A stretch of DNA of 64,000 nucleotides from Doris montereyensis (GCA_037039925.1 JAXRKP010001511.1:7501-71500), one strand, 5' to 3'; shown: positions 22,986 to 34,669, counted from the first letter of the stretch. Made by a program: numbers and translations. The notes: generated by a model from the letters alone, not told the origin.

Positions 22986-23183
22986 TGGAGACTAATATTA
23001 TATGGGACACAATCAAGAACTGACACCGGTGAACTTGACCCTCTCGGTTTCCAGTGTTTGTTTACTTCTGAGCAGTCGCTCATCCTGCCTACCGACTAGC
23101 TCACTTGTATTAACTGAATGCTTAAATAAAGTTGGTTTTATATTCTAAATGCTTTCTGTTGTGTGTCCTTCGAGCTTGCTACA
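22986..23183 (+). repeat. 5' LTR of G1
   Basis: Starts TGGAGACTAATATTATATGG and ends GAGCTTGCTACA. It contains an AATAAA signal (TTAAATAAAGTTGG near 23125). It is homologous along its full length to 26883-27083. Confidence 0.93.
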
Positions 23184-23200
23184 TTGGTGACCCCGGTAAC
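23184..23200 (+). other. tRNA primer-binding site of G1
   Basis: TTGGTGACCCCGGTAAC follows the LTR directly. TGGTGACCCCG is complementary to a tRNA 3' end that terminates in CCA, as expected for priming minus-strand DNA synthesis. The tRNA identity is not assigned. Confidence 0.75.
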
Positions 23201-23257
23201 AAATATTTACGTTATAATATCACTTAATATTCTAAATCTACAATATCAACAATTAAT

Positions 23258-23543
23258 TATGTCTTTAGACTTCGTAGCAATCAAGCTCCCAACTTTCTGG
23301 ACTAGCTGCCCATCAGCCTGGTTTGCTCAGACTGAAGCTCAGTTTTCACTTCGTGGGATCAAATCTGATGAGACGAAATATTATCATGTCGTCTCAGCGT
23401 TGGATGCTAACACAGCATCAAGAGCATTATCAGTCATCAGCGACCCACCGGCTGATAACAAGTATGGAACTATAAAAACCTTCCTAACGTCAGCTTTCGG
23501 CCTCTCCGAGACAGAGCGAGCTTCGGCACTTCTCGACGTTTGA
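23258..23543 (+). pseudogene. gag of G1, truncated
   Basis: I start at ATG 23258 (MSLDFVAIKLPTFWTSCP) rather than the upstream in-frame ATG at 23163, which lies in the LTR. Conserved blocks: AWFAQTEAQFSLRGI, DETKYYHVVSALD, SDPPADNKYGTIKTFL and FGLSETERASALL. A stop follows LLDV. The usual continuation and zinc-knuckle region survive only as out-of-frame scraps (CWYHWRFGSSAK near 23690). Gag would form the particle shell. Confidence 0.85.
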
Positions 23544-23894
23544 GTTTTAGGCGATCGTAAACCACCTGGCATCAGAAGCCGACAACCTATTTAACTCGCT
23601 GAGTGCCGAACCTAAAGTGTATACAACCGCAACCACTGCTCTCGAGCGACGTCAATCATCACCCAGTCATACAGACGACTTTGTGTGCTGGTATCATTGG
23701 CGTTTTGGTTCTAGTGCCAAATGATGTTTGCATATGTGCAAACATTTCCACACTTTCCAACACCACAAGAAGAACCAGGGAAACGGGAAGGGGAGTCAAC
23801 AGTAGTTCTCACTACTGTTGGCTCGACATGTTGCACCACCAAAACGCCTCTTAATACACCACCAAAGAAGCACACACAGCTTTTCATCACAGAC

Positions 23895-24165
23895 GACATT
23901 TTCTAGTCGACACTGGCACCCAGGTTTCTGTCACCCCTGCGACCATGATCGACAGAAAATCAGGAAAGAGTTGCTTATCTTTACAAGCGGCTAATGGCAC
24001 ATCCATAGCGACCTATGGTGCTCATGCCGTTCCTCTACGCTTTGGTCGGCACATTTTTAACTCAAGGCTAATGGTAGCAGACGTCAAACGCCCCTTCTCG
24101 GAGCAAATTTCCTACGTCAACACAACGTTCTTGTGGATATCCGGGGCCGTCATTTGATCGAAGTG
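23895..24165 (+). pseudogene. aspartic protease of G1, degraded
   Basis: VDTGTQVSVTPATMIDRKSG (about 23908) carries the DTG active-site motif. SLQAANGTSIATYG follows, then LRFGRHIFNSRLMVADV. The frame shifts near 24100 before LVDIRGRHLIEVES. A frame break also precedes the DTG, so no continuous gag-pol frame remains. Confidence 0.8.
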
Positions 24166-24319
24166 GAATCTTGCCTGTCAATTCCTTGCTTCATCAGCTC
24201 TGTCTCCTCAGACAGTCATCTCGCACTGATACAGCCGGACAGTAACCAGTTCCGAAAGATCCTCAACGCTTTCCCTGAACTTTTAACACAAACCTTTTCC
24301 ACTACTGCGGTAAAACATG

Positions 24320-25560
24320 GCGTCCAACATTATATTACGACCAAAGACCGACCTGTCTTGAAAATCTGGCTACAGCAAAGAGGAAGTTTCTCGAAATGGA
24401 GAAGATGGATGTCATAAGGAAATCCAACAGCCCTTAGGTGTCTCCTCTTCACATAGTCCCCAAGGCTAATGGTGGATGGTGCCCATGTGGCGACTACTGG
24501 AGACTAGATGACGCCTCTGTACCACACCGCTACCCGGTACCCCATATCCAAGACTTTTCGACTGCACTTGCTGGGAAGACAGTCTTTTCCAAGACTGATC
24601 GTGTACGTGGGTATCACAAAATTCCAGTCGCTCCAGAGAACGTCCCAAAAACAGCAGTGATCACCCCCTTCGGTCTGTGGGAATTTTTACGCATGCTTTT
24701 TGGATTGCAAAATGCCGCACAGACATTCCAGCGTCTCATGGACACAGTTCTCCAAAACCTGGAATGTGCGTTTGTTTATTTAGATGACATTCCGATTGCC
24801 AGCTGCTCTGAAAAGACACACGTTGAGGACCTTAAAAACGTCTTTCAACGACTAAAAGATCACGGACTCGTGATTCGTCTCGAAAAATACCTTTTTGGAA
24901 TGTCTTCCCTGGACTTCTTGGGACACCATGTTTCTGCGTCTGGGTCCTCACCGAAAACATCGAAGGTCGAGGCAGTCACAGATTTCCCACAGCCAAAGAC
25001 TGTGAAAGCATTGCAGGAGTTCCTTGGCATGATAAATTTTATCATCGATTCATTCCTAACATCGCCGCAACGCTACATCCATTATACGGTTCACTAAAAG
25101 GAGGCAAGCCCCGAAAAGAACTGACATGGTCCGTAGAAATGAAACAAGCCTTCTTCGCTGGTAAAACTGCACAAGCAAACGCAACTTTGCTAGCGCACCC
25201 TTTAACAGGTGTGGCCGTGGGTGCTGTCATTGAACAGTTTGTCCAAAGTTGCTAGTAACCTCTTGTCTTCTTTAGTCAACAACTGCAAAAACCTGAGCAG
25301 AAATACAGCGCTTTTGATCGAGAACGTCAGTTTACCATCTACACTGACCATAAACCATTAGCCCAGGCCATGGCAAAAGCAATCGACCCACGGTTGGCAC
25401 GTCAACAAAGACATCTTTCTGCCATTTTCGAGTTTACAACTGACATTCGTCACATCTCCGGAAAGGACAACACAGTCGCTGATTGCCTATCTCGGGCTGC
25501 GACCAACGCAGTCTTTCTTGGCATCGACTACACTGCAATGGCCACATCTCAAACTACTAG
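24320..25560 (+). pseudogene. reverse transcriptase and RNase H of G1, frameshifted
   Basis: RT blocks: FLEMEKMDVIRKSNSP (stop follows), SPLHIVPKANGGWCPCGDYW, FSKTDRVRGYHKIPVAPEN (motif A; consensus KIDLxxAYH), FGLWEFLRMLFGLQNAAQTF (motif B) and FVYLDDIPIAS (motif C at about 24771-24800, catalytic Asp pair intact). LEFLGH-like LDFLGHHVSASG and VKALQEFLGMINF follow. The connection has stops near 25235-25260. RNase H retains FTIYTDHKPLAQAM and RQQRHLSAIFEFTTDIRHIS with ADCLSRA. Frame changes near 25060 and 25250. Confidence 0.88.
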
Positions 25561-25599
25561 TGTAGACATTCAAGCTTACATAACAGCAATTACCAACCT

Positions 25600-26834
25600 A
25601 CGTATTGCGCTGTCAAAAGTTGACATTCACGGGCCAGAGCTTTTGTGCACTAAGTCCACGTCTGATTGTCCCATTTGATTTCAAACGTCTAGTTTTCGAA
25701 GCTATACACAACCTTGCACATCCTGGTGTTAAAGCCACAGTCAGACTTGTGACAGAAAAATTCATATGGCATGGAATACGCAAAGATATAGCTAGATGGC
25801 TAAAAGAATGCCATAACTGCCAAAGCTCCAAAATCCAAAAGCACACGAGAGCACCCCAAGAAAACTTCACCATCCCCGAAAAAAAGGTTCTCACACATCA
25901 ACCTCGACATAGTTGGTCCCCTACCACAATCTTCCGAATTTACATACCTTCTTACTGTCCTTGACAGGAACACCCGTTGGCTAGAGGCAATCCCACTACG
26001 AGGTGTTACAACGGCTGAATGCGTTCGCGCTCTCATTTCAGGATGGATCTCCCGGTTTGGTGTTCCCGCAGACATATCATCTGACCACAGCCCACAATTT
26101 ACATCAGCTTTGTGGGCAGAAATGGCAGCAAGCCTTGGACTAAAAATGCACCATACAACAGCTTATCACCCGCAAGCCAATGGGATGATCGAACGATTTC
26201 ATCGTACTCTTAAAGCAGCTCTCAGAGCACGCCTCACAGGACCAAACTGGGTAGAAGAGTTACCTTGGGTACTCTTTGGTCTCCGAACCACACCAATAGA
26301 GGACCTAGGATATTCTTGTGCAGAGCTTGTTTATGGCGAACCTTTAACGGGTCCCGGGTGAATTACTATCTTCAGAAGCCTCACCTTGGTCTGCATCGGA
26401 TTTCATAAACACGTTCCGAGACAATGCTCCGTTACATGCACCTCCTCCTTCGTTCCATCATAGCTCTTTGCCGACTCGTATGCCATCATCCCTGTCTCGT
26501 GCTAAATATGTGTACGTGCGCCAAGATGCTTCAGGAAGTTCTCTCCAGAGATACTGGCCCATACACAGTTTTAACACCTGGGGATAAAACATTCCTTGTA
26601 GACATCGGCGGTCATGCTGAACGCATCACTGTAGACCGCCTCAAGCCAGCACATGCAGATCCCTCACAGCCGGTAGCATTGGCAAGACCTCCACGACGCA
26701 GTAGGCCATCATTACAACAGAAGCAGCCTGATAATGTTAACACCGGTACAGCACCAAATGACTCAGTCTCTAATCCAGCGATTCAAACGTCCCGTAGTGG
26801 CCGTTTAATTCGACCTCCTCATCACTATCAGTGA
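25600..26834 (+). pseudogene. integrase of G1, frameshifted
   Basis: The zinc-binding HHCC region reads IHNLAHPGVKATVRLV ... WLKECHNCQSSK (about 25705-25835). The catalytic core has INLDIVGPLP (Asp, about 25893 in another frame), GVPADISSDHSPQFTSALW (Asp, about 26060) and HPQANGMIERFHRTL (Glu, about 26170), so all three DDE residues are encoded. A C-terminal YTVLTPGDKTFLVDIGGHAE and VDRLKPAH block follows in another frame, ending at a stop near 26832. Integrase would insert the DNA copy. Confidence 0.88.
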
Positions 26835-26861
26835 GCATCATCACGTTCTACACGTTGTCAG

Positions 26862-27083
26862 CCTTTGGGGTGGGGGGGGGGGTGGAGACTAATATTATAT
26901 GGGACACAAAAAATGAACTGACACCGGTGAGCTTGACTCTCTTGGTTTCCCGTGTTTGTTTACTTCTGAACAGTCGCTCATCCGGTCTACCAACTGGCTC
27001 ACTTGTGTGAACTGAATACTTAAATTTAAAGTTGTTTTTATATTCTAAATGCTTTCTGTTGTGTGTCCTTCGAGCTAGCTACA
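26862..27083 (+). repeat. polypurine tract and 3' LTR of G1
   Basis: The G-rich run 26868-26882 precedes the LTR as the plus-strand primer tract. The LTR itself is 26883-27083 (TGGAGACTAATATTATATGG to GAGCTAGCTACA). It differs from the 5' LTR by scattered substitutions and small indels. Confidence 0.9.
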
Positions 27084-28539
27084 TCTCTCTCGTATGTGTA
27101 CGACTGTCTCTCTCCTTGTATCTTTCTTTGCAATACATCCGATACTAATGACGGATAGCATTTTTTCACTCTCAGGTATTTGTCATTATTGCGAACATTT
27201 AGTCACCTCGTTTTCACTTATAATCCAACCTAGATTTAGATCTATTTCAGTTTTGATGTCTGAGTTCTGACTGCAGATGTAAAAGTACTCACTCTTCTCT
27301 GCTACATCATGTGACTTTCGAGTCTGCACAATAGTTAGAATCTAGGAGGGGGCTAGGGTCCAACATTAAATGCTAACAACATCTTTTATTGTCACAAAAA
27401 AACCCACCAAAGTTGTAGTGGAGAGATCTTACTCTTATTACTAGACTAGATTCTAGATCTATCTAGTGTTATTTCCTTACGTTACAACCAGTTCGATTTT
27501 GAGCAATGAACATGCAATTTATTAAGTGCACAATGCCTTCTTAGTGTAAAGAAGGTTGTTGACGATGGCTGTCCTTTTTTACATAGTAAATAAATTACCT
27601 TTCGTGTCCCCACGGTATCACTTCAAGCTTTGCAATAGGAAAAAAAAAGGTTTTCAAGGTTCAAGTTCATATTATTATCGACCTTGACCTTCGGATATCT
27701 TATTTAGGACCAAGAGTAGCTTCCCTTGTGTGCGCTACCCCGGAAATGTTAACAACCGGTGGTTAAAAACGAAAGTAGGCCTAAGTTCAACAATTAACAT
27801 TAACAAGATTCTTTTTATAGCATGATCAAAACTGAGTTAACCATCAAAACCGAATGTTGACGGTTTACGTTTCATTTCATCATTCCAGCTTCCCTCAACA
27901 GCCAATATATCTCTTGATCTATATTGCGAATCAAAACTTATGTTCTGTTATGAAACGGCTTTGTGTGTGTTATTGATCTATATTCATACATAGACTAGAT
28001 CTAGAACTAGACTATCCCATTAATTAAATTGATAAAAAGAATCTTGTACAGTAGTGTACATAATACAGAAGCTAGTTAAAGAGGTCTTACACTGAGAGGA
28101 GGAAAGTGTTGAATACGCTTTGAATTATAGCTGGACTAAATCAAAAGGTGCTTGCCATTTGCCTCCTATATATATAATAATACTGTAAAAGAAGATTGAT
28201 TGTCAAGGCAAGGAGTTTGGTTAATTTTTGAGAAAGATCAGCTTATTCTTATATCAGATTACTAGATCTATTATTCCTGAGACTATTTACAAGGGATTTA
28301 TCATGTCTAGTCAATCTAGTGATAAGGAGCTGAACCTGGAGCCCCATGTGAAAAAGGTGAGTCATGTTGATTTTTCTTTTAGAAACAGATCTATATATAA
28401 TCGAAGCCGCTTCATTGGATTTCCACATAAATCGTTCCAATTAGGCGGCATCCATGAATTGAACACCCCTATAGTGTATTATATATCTATGAAGATCTAC
28501 ATGATTTTACGATAATTGGTACAGTGGTATTATATTTAT
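27084..28539. other. unassigned non-coding sequence
   Basis: AT-rich sequence with several CTAGATCT-type words (for example near 27450 and 28000). A short C/T-rich tract begins right after the LTR. No coding or element motif was recognised. Confidence 0.45.
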
Positions 28540-28940
28540 TTCTTCTTCTTCTTCTCAATAACTGACCATCAGTTCTTGAGTCTTACCGTCAGCACGCATA
28601 TTTTGATTTAACCCAAAATTATATATCCAATTTTGGCTTTAAAGTGATGTGTTTGATTCTGTTTTGAAAGTCTTCAGTGCTATTTACTGAGTTTTATTTC
28701 TGTTGGTAGTCCATTCCACAGCCTTACTGTACTACTATGGTAAAATGAGTGCAGGTGACAATCAATATTTGAAGATAAAACCATGCATGTTTGGCAGCCT
28801 AATCTGGTTCCTGAATTAAGTTTAAGTTTAAGCTGATCTAATGGAATAAACAGTTAGCTATTTATAGCTTTAAAGAAAATATTAATCTTATTTCTGGCTC
28901 TATGTTCTTCTTTAGAAAGGTATCCATTGCAATGAGGCGT
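28540..28940 (-). pseudogene. CR1/L2-like LINE 3' end, 5'-truncated copy
   Basis: On the minus strand this matches 19745-20165: the LQWIPL-like start near 28930 (CATTGCAATG...), the CTATTTATAGCT...AGCTGATC words, the WN-LPTEIK block near 28720 (CATTCCACAGCCTTACTG region), and the terminal CAGTTATTG followed by GAAGAAGAAG at 28540-28560. It is a short retroposed tail without RT. Confidence 0.75.
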
Positions 28941-29402
28941 TTAGTTCCTATTGCCTATCTGTCTCATGATGCATTGCGCGATTTCCCAGATCAACATATG
29001 ACTAGATTCATAAAATTATGGGTAAATAGTTGCTATGACATCTTCTACATTCTATGCGTGTCATTTCATGACCTATTTTTGCCAGTGCCAACTGAGAGAG
29101 CAGAACGCTAGATCTCCTTATTCGTGCTTGCATTTTCCTCTTTTGAACTTTAGAAATCTAGATTGCTAAAGTCTGACTATCTTGTGCTGCCATAAAATCT
29201 AATTAATAATTGACATTTTTATATCACTCTTGTCGATAAATATGTTGCATCTCCCTGAGTTTAGATCTATTTATTATTAGATTAGGTTCTAATTGGGGAT
29301 GAAGATGTCCTTCTGTGAGAAGACCAGCTGAACAAGTTGAAGAAAATGGGTTAAATAGACAGTAGTTTTCCGTTGTTTTCTGTTAATACATCTACAGTTA
29401 CT
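28941..29402. other. no gene recognised
   Basis: Non-coding sequence between the LINE tail and the hAT-like element. Short open frames lack motifs. Confidence 0.45.
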
Positions 29403-29410
29403 GTTACACG

Positions 29411-30141
29411 TAGTGCGAGCGGTTCCAAGTTTTTCGGAACCGCGGTTCTACGGTTCTTTGGAACTGAGAATCGCGAGAATCGATTCCGGTTCCGGTTCTG
29501 TTTTCGAACCGTGAACTGTGAGAACCGCTGGGACCTCATCGCCGACAGTCAGTGCTGTGCTGTAGAGTCCAGAGAGAGAGAGAGTGAGAGGGAAAGTGAT
29601 GTGTGTGTGTGCTTTACACTCAAGCATTGATCACGTCATGTGTGTGGCTGTTTGTATGCGTGGGTGGGTTGGCGGGTGGGGGTGTAATTTAAGAAATTTA
29701 CCCCACTTAATGGAGATAATGGAATCGTCCAAGGCGTTGATGAATGACACGCGATCCTCACCTCCCCGCATAATAATATTATGACAGGGCAGCGAGTGAT
29801 GGGGGAGAGCGATTGTCGTGCGTGGCGTAACGTTATAACAAGAGGGGGTGGGTGAAGTAAAAGTGCGTGTGTAATATTAATAATGGGGTGGGTGGGAGTG
29901 GTGGGAGTAAGCGAAAACGTAGAACCGCTGGAAGGTAAATTGAAACTGAGAATCGAGGACAGTCAGCGGTTCCGAGAACCGCCAGCGGTTCTGAGGACCG
30001 TCAGCGGTCCTAGAACTGCCAAACCGTCAGCGGTCCTAGAACTGCCAAACCGCCAGCGGTTCTCCTAATTGGAATCGGTTCTTAGATCTCAAACCAAGAA
30101 TCGGAGAACCGGTTCTAGGAACCGGTTCTCGCCCGGCACTA
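29411..30141. mobile_element. hAT-like non-autonomous element with GGTTC-rich ends
   Basis: GTTACACG occurs exactly at 29403-29410 and 30142-30149, an 8-bp duplication typical of hAT transposons. The 731-bp element begins TAGTGCGAGCGGTTCC and ends with the complement of TAGTGCCGGGCGAGAACCGG. Both subterminal regions are packed with GGTTC/GAACC words (29429-29530 and 29955-30130), including near-exact repeats of CCGTCAGCGGTCCTAGAACT. There is no transposase frame, and the centre has a GA/GT-rich tract. Confidence 0.85.
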
Positions 30142-30149
30142 GTTACACG

Positions 30150-30502
30150 TACTACATTTAACACATTGATCGTTGATATACTTGTTTGTAAAAACATCTA
30201 AAAGAGTGTATGGTGATCAGTTTTAATGACAATCGGAAAGTGGCCGACGGCCAAGCTGAATACTTATCACCCTCGGCTTTCTCCGTCCACCAGATCGGCC
30301 TCGCAGATCGAATTTTAAAATAGAACCATGTGCATTACTAAATGGCACACTGAACAGAGTTATGGCGATGAGAAACAACATAGGTTAAATGGTCGAATTT
30401 TGAAAAATAATTGCAGAAAAGTGAAATCTGTTATAAATGTATCTGTTAAAACTCCCTCCAATATATTTTAAAATGAGAACCACTTCTTTACAAATATCAC
30501 AA
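30150..30502. other. no gene recognised
   Basis: Non-coding flank between the hAT-like element and the pogo/Tigger-like left end. No motif was seen. Confidence 0.45.
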
Positions 30503-31100
30503 TACAGTAGTATCCACGCCAGATAAAAGCACGCTTCGGGTAAACGAACGGCTGAGCACTATGACAGATTTTTTTCTATATAGTCAGTATACTGTTAACG
30601 CACGCTACATCATCTAAACACAAGCTTTGAAATCGGTAGAAATTACCTTTTTAAATAGATCAGATAGCCGCTAATTACGTGCCAGAGGATGTTACTTACA
30701 TCACTCAGCAAGAACTCTCGTCGTTCTTTGTGTAAACAATAGGCCTATGCCTTGGCCTCTAGCAAGGCCGTCTCTAATAGAAGGCCTGGAAGGCAGAAAA
30801 ACATGGCGTCGCTATCAGGCCGACGTGCGGGCCCCGCAACAGGACCAACGCAGCCAACTAGATCTAGATCTGCTAACTCTGTTGTTAGTAGTCTTAGACT
30901 GTCATCAGTTAGATCTCTATAAATCTACAAGACATTGTACTTGTACTACGCACATCACTATCATCACACACATACTAATTACTTCGTAAGATTAAAAAGA
31001 ATCCAACACAGTGTTAATGTATAGTTAATTGTTTTATTTTTATTTTCATGGTATAAAATCAGTCATCAAAATATTTCCATTTTCAATCATGTTTCATAAG

Positions 31101-31188
31101 GTCTCTCTCTCTCTCTCTCTCTGTCGGTCTGTCTCTCTCTCTCCCTCCCTCTCTCTCCCTCTTCTCTCTCTCTCTCTCTCTCACACAC
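31101..31188. repeat. (CT)n-rich microsatellite
   Basis: CT runs with GTCGGTCTGT and CCCTCCC interruptions, ending in a short CA run near 31182. Confidence 0.85.
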
Positions 31189-31690
31189 AGTATACAATGT
31201 AGATAGAGATACAAAATCTTATTGTTAATATTAAAATCACTGTATATTTATAATGCAAAACGAGTACTGTACTGCGTTAAATGAAGATAAAGACAAAGCT
31301 CATAGTAACACTAGTAACAGTAGTGAAACAAATTATTTAGTGATTTAAGACTCAATCAAAGTGGCCAAACAACAATATGAATTAGACCAAAAGCAAAAAA
31401 TAACAACATTGAGGATTACAAAGTAAATCCTTTACTGAACTTATACACTAGATCTAGTACTAGTACAGTGCACAACACGACAGAAATTTGTGCACTTAGA
31501 TAATAAATGAACTCTTGCTCTCAAATTCAATTGATAAAAACAGTTTTACAGAAATATCTGTTTAAGATGATTCTAAAAATCTTCATAAAATGCCACAGAC
31601 ATGAACTTGAGTGAGAAGAATAGGACTGTAATATAAAATTAGGAGATGAAACAGACAGGTCTGTCTTAAATCATATTCATATGATAATTT

Positions 31691-32970
31691 TGTTAGGATG
31701 TATGGACTATGTATCCTGTATGGGTGTTATAATTGTTACCCTGTGTGTATTCTTTATTGTTTTTATATAAATTCTAATCACTCCCAGTGTAGCTCTTCTA
31801 CCCATAAAATGTATGAATTGGATTATTGTTATTGTAACTGTAACCTGCTCTTCTTCCGGTTTCTCCTACAAAATTGTAGATGTTTGTCCTTCGCTCAATA
31901 AAAATGATTTAGATCTCAACCCGTGTCCATCAATTTCTAGGATGGCGGCCCAGCCATCCTTTACAGGTTATGGGCCCAGGAACATCACCTTCAATGGTGA
32001 TGAGAGATGCTACGAGCTATGGGAAGCGAAGTTCCTTGCTTTTATGAGGATACGTGGTTTGTATGATGTCCTTAAAGACGTCGACAATGATGCTGCTCAG
32101 ACTGCTGAGATCGATCGTAGTAAAAGCGAAGAAGCGTATGCCGAGCTAATTCAGCTGCTCGATGACCGTTCCCTCTCTTTAATATTAAGGGACGCGAACG
32201 GTGACAGAAGACAGGCCTTACGAATCCTACGGTCACACTACCAACCGAAAGGCACAGCAAGGATACTTACGCTGTACAATGAATTGACATCGCTTGTTAA
32301 CCATCCAGATGAGTCAATCACCGACTACATCATCAGAGCAGAGACGGCATCATCGGCTCTCAAGCAAGCTGGAGAAAATATAAGTGACTCACTTCTAATT
32401 GCTATGGTGTTGAAAGGACTGCCTAAGAATATCAACCATTTATTACACTGACAACTCAATGAGAGAAATCAGTCGTTCAGGGAATTCAAAGAAAGTCTTC
32501 GAAATCAAGAGGAGAACGTTCAACTTCAAAGTGACATTTCTGTCCTTAGCATAAATTCTTCGACTTACAAACGCCCGTACCGGTACCAGAAGTACGATGA
32601 TTCACGCTGTCCACCACATGCTGCCTCATCAAAATGGTGTACGCATTGCAAATCAAATTCACACAACACCAAACAATGCAGGAATCTACAACAAAGATGG
32701 TGTGAAAATTATAAATAAAAAACTCACGATACAGCATTTTGTCGGGAAAATAGACACAAAACTTCCGCCAAAGCCTTAGCACATGAAAGCGAAAGTGATC
32801 AAAGTAAAAGTGCATACTACCACTTTTCCGTCAATCATTACGACAACGACAAAAATCACCCCAATGTCAACGGTGAAAACGGTGGACCTACAAAAACGAG
32901 TGATACGAATCACCCCAAGAATATAATACTTGTCGACAGTGGAGCCCCGTGCCACATAATCCACGAATAA
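31691..32970 (+). mobile_element. 5' half of a Copia-type LTR retrotransposon
   Basis: A gag-protease frame (31942-32970) is preceded by a likely 5' LTR that may start TGTTAGGATGTATGG at 31691 and contains CTCAATAAAAATG near 31894. No second LTR exists in the window, so the LTR boundaries are inferred. The element stops abruptly at about 32970, directly against THAP coding sequence read on the other strand. RT, RNase H and most of the integrase and protease are missing. Confidence 0.7.
31942..32970 (+). pseudogene. Copia gag and start of protease, with two in-frame stops
   Basis: ATG 31942 opens MAAQPSFTGYGPRNITFNGD. The frame runs through LWEAKFLAFMRIRGLYDVL, LLDDRSLSLILRD, LRSHYQPKGTARILTLYNEL and LIAMVLKGLPKN, typical of Copia gag. 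A TGA at 32449 and a TAA near 32716 interrupt an otherwise continuous frame. One CCHC zinc knuckle is intact (CTHCKSNSHNTKQC); a second has Tyr for its second Cys and holds the second stop. ILVDSGAPCHII near 32930 is the Copia protease active site (DSG). The frame ends at the junction. Confidence 0.88.
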
Positions 32971-33177
32971 TGTCTGGTTCATCAAAATGTTTTTCACACA
33001 CAACAGTGTTTTTTGTCACAATTAAATTGTCACGAGGAATATTTTTTCCCACTGCTCTACAAGTTCATCCTTTGGAAATGAAAATGAGTTCACATATCCG
33101 ACTTTGTCTTGTTGTTCCCCTGACCTTTTGTAGTTTGAAGAGCAGCCAGGGACACAGCATTTGTTGACCATTGTCAG
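32971..33177 (-). pseudogene. THAP zinc-finger exon of the P-like transposon, one frameshift
   Basis: On the minus strand a polypyrimidine stretch plus CAG (acceptor at 33178-33179) precedes CTGACA and ATG 33171. The protein starts MVNKCCVPGCSSNYKRSG, then FSFPKDELVEQWEK, shifts frame within a run of six A bases near 33050, and resumes as IPRDNLIVTKNTVVCEKHFD with EPDII. This gives the complete C2CH signature (C-x3-C, then C-x2-H) and the Pro and Trp expected in THAP domains, which bind DNA. The exon is cut by the Copia junction at about 32970. Confidence 0.85.
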
Positions 33178-33753
33178 CTGAAAAAGAAAACAAAAATAGA
33201 AATGAATTAGTAACCTTAGTTTCACTAAAGATTCTTTCTTCACAATGTCCCCTCCCCTCATTTTGTATGCCACATCATCAACATAGACCTCAAATGATGA
33301 TGATAATAATGATATATACATGGCAATAAAAAAAAATTGCTTGCTTCTAATTTTATATTATTATATTATCATACACTTATTAGATTAGCACCATTCAGAC
33401 TTTGCACTTTGCATCAACTCACTGTTTGACATCATTAACCTATACCTTGAACATTGATTATATATTGATACAATTGAAAATAATTTGAAAAACAAATTTA
33501 AAAAAAAAAAACCCTAATATGAGACTATACTAAATACTATCGGATATCGATCTAGTTCTTGCTAGATCTAGTCTATAGCTTTTAACATAGATGATCTAGA
33601 AAAAGTTAAAAAAGTTAAAATTATTAAATCATATCTAGATCAAAGTCTCTAACTCTAAGTGTCAATTAATCTTTCTTTTTTTTCTCCTTTGCTAAATCTA
33701 AATTCTCCCCTTACTCAACTGTTTGTCTGCCTTCGGCCTGTGTGTGTCTGTAG

Positions 33754-33807
<54 letters not shown>

Positions 33808-34669
33808 CAATCTTACCGTAGTTGAACTCCCATTTTCTTCTCTCCCAATATCTGAGTCAGGGTGGCCACCAAATTTCAGTTTCTCACTAGGTCTACTTGA
33901 TCTGTGTTAGGAAGTTGAAGACATGGATGGGCAAACCTTTCTAGTGGTATCTTCAGCTGAAAATAAAAAAGAAATCAAATCTAGATCTAGCTTCTTCTAT
34001 TATTAAAATTATTATTATTATTATCATTATTTTTTATTACCATCATCATTATTATAAAAAAGATAAAATTATGATGTTTAAAACAAGCCTTATTTTTAAC
34101 AAACTTCAGCCTTCAGAATGGAACCGTTCTTGAACTAGATTCTAGATCTACTCTTGATCTTAGTAGCCTAATCTAATACTACTAATAGTATGGCATCTGT
34201 GTTAGGGTCTTGAATCATAAACATCAAGTAATGACAATTGCTTTAAAATATAGAGATTCATAATAATGAAGAATAAACTTAGGCCTACATCTACTTACTT
34301 AGGCCTAGATCTACTTACCTTTTTATTTTGGTAGATGGCAAACAACTTGTAATAAACAGCTCTGACTCTGAGACGAAATGAACATGGGCGCAGCCATATT
34401 GAAAATAGTGAGCGGAGTGATATATACTAGACTGCGTAAATGGGCCTTTGGCCTTGATTTCTATTATTTCATTGTCGGCGTAGGCGGAAATAATTCCACA
34501 ATGAATTAAAAATATTCGGATTATTGGATTAAATATTGGGTTTAAATCAGTCTTAATTTTTATTTGTATTTACTTTTCTTATGCAGCACAGTTAAAATAT
34601 ATTAAGAAGTATTAATTAAAATATAATCATTCGGCCTGATAACATCAGCTGACTACCCTTGTTTCAGGA
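33178..34669 (-). other. upstream non-coding part (probable 5' introns and leader) of the THAP gene
   Basis: No coding motif was found. On the minus strand a good splice donor, AAAAAG then GTAAGTAG, occurs at about 34316, in line with a 5' leader exon near 34320-34400 joined to the THAP exon. A (CT)n tract of about 50 bp lies at 33754-33802, and short ATT runs near 34000. Splicing is inferred. Confidence 0.5.

Larger units (their letters stand above)
22986..27083 (+). mobile_element. Ty3/gypsy LTR retrotransposon G1, LTR to LTR, defective
   Basis: Two direct LTRs of 198 and 201 bp (22986-23183 and 26883-27083), both TG...CA, bound a 4.1-kb element. In order it has a primer-binding site, gag, protease, RT-RNase H and integrase. 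This order (RT before integrase) defines Ty3/gypsy. The gag wording (TFW-xxxxAWFAQTEAQFSLRGI, GLSETERAS) is of a type common in invertebrate gypsy elements, perhaps the Mag lineage. By eye the LTRs differ at roughly 17-18 positions, so the insertion is old. There is no envelope-like frame. A CTCT tetranucleotide flanks both sides but is low complexity. Confidence 0.92.

Noticed and set aside
33659..33910. An 83-residue frame containing a Ser-Leu run
   Set aside because: Read-through of a (CT)n tract in the probable intron of the THAP gene, on the opposite strand.
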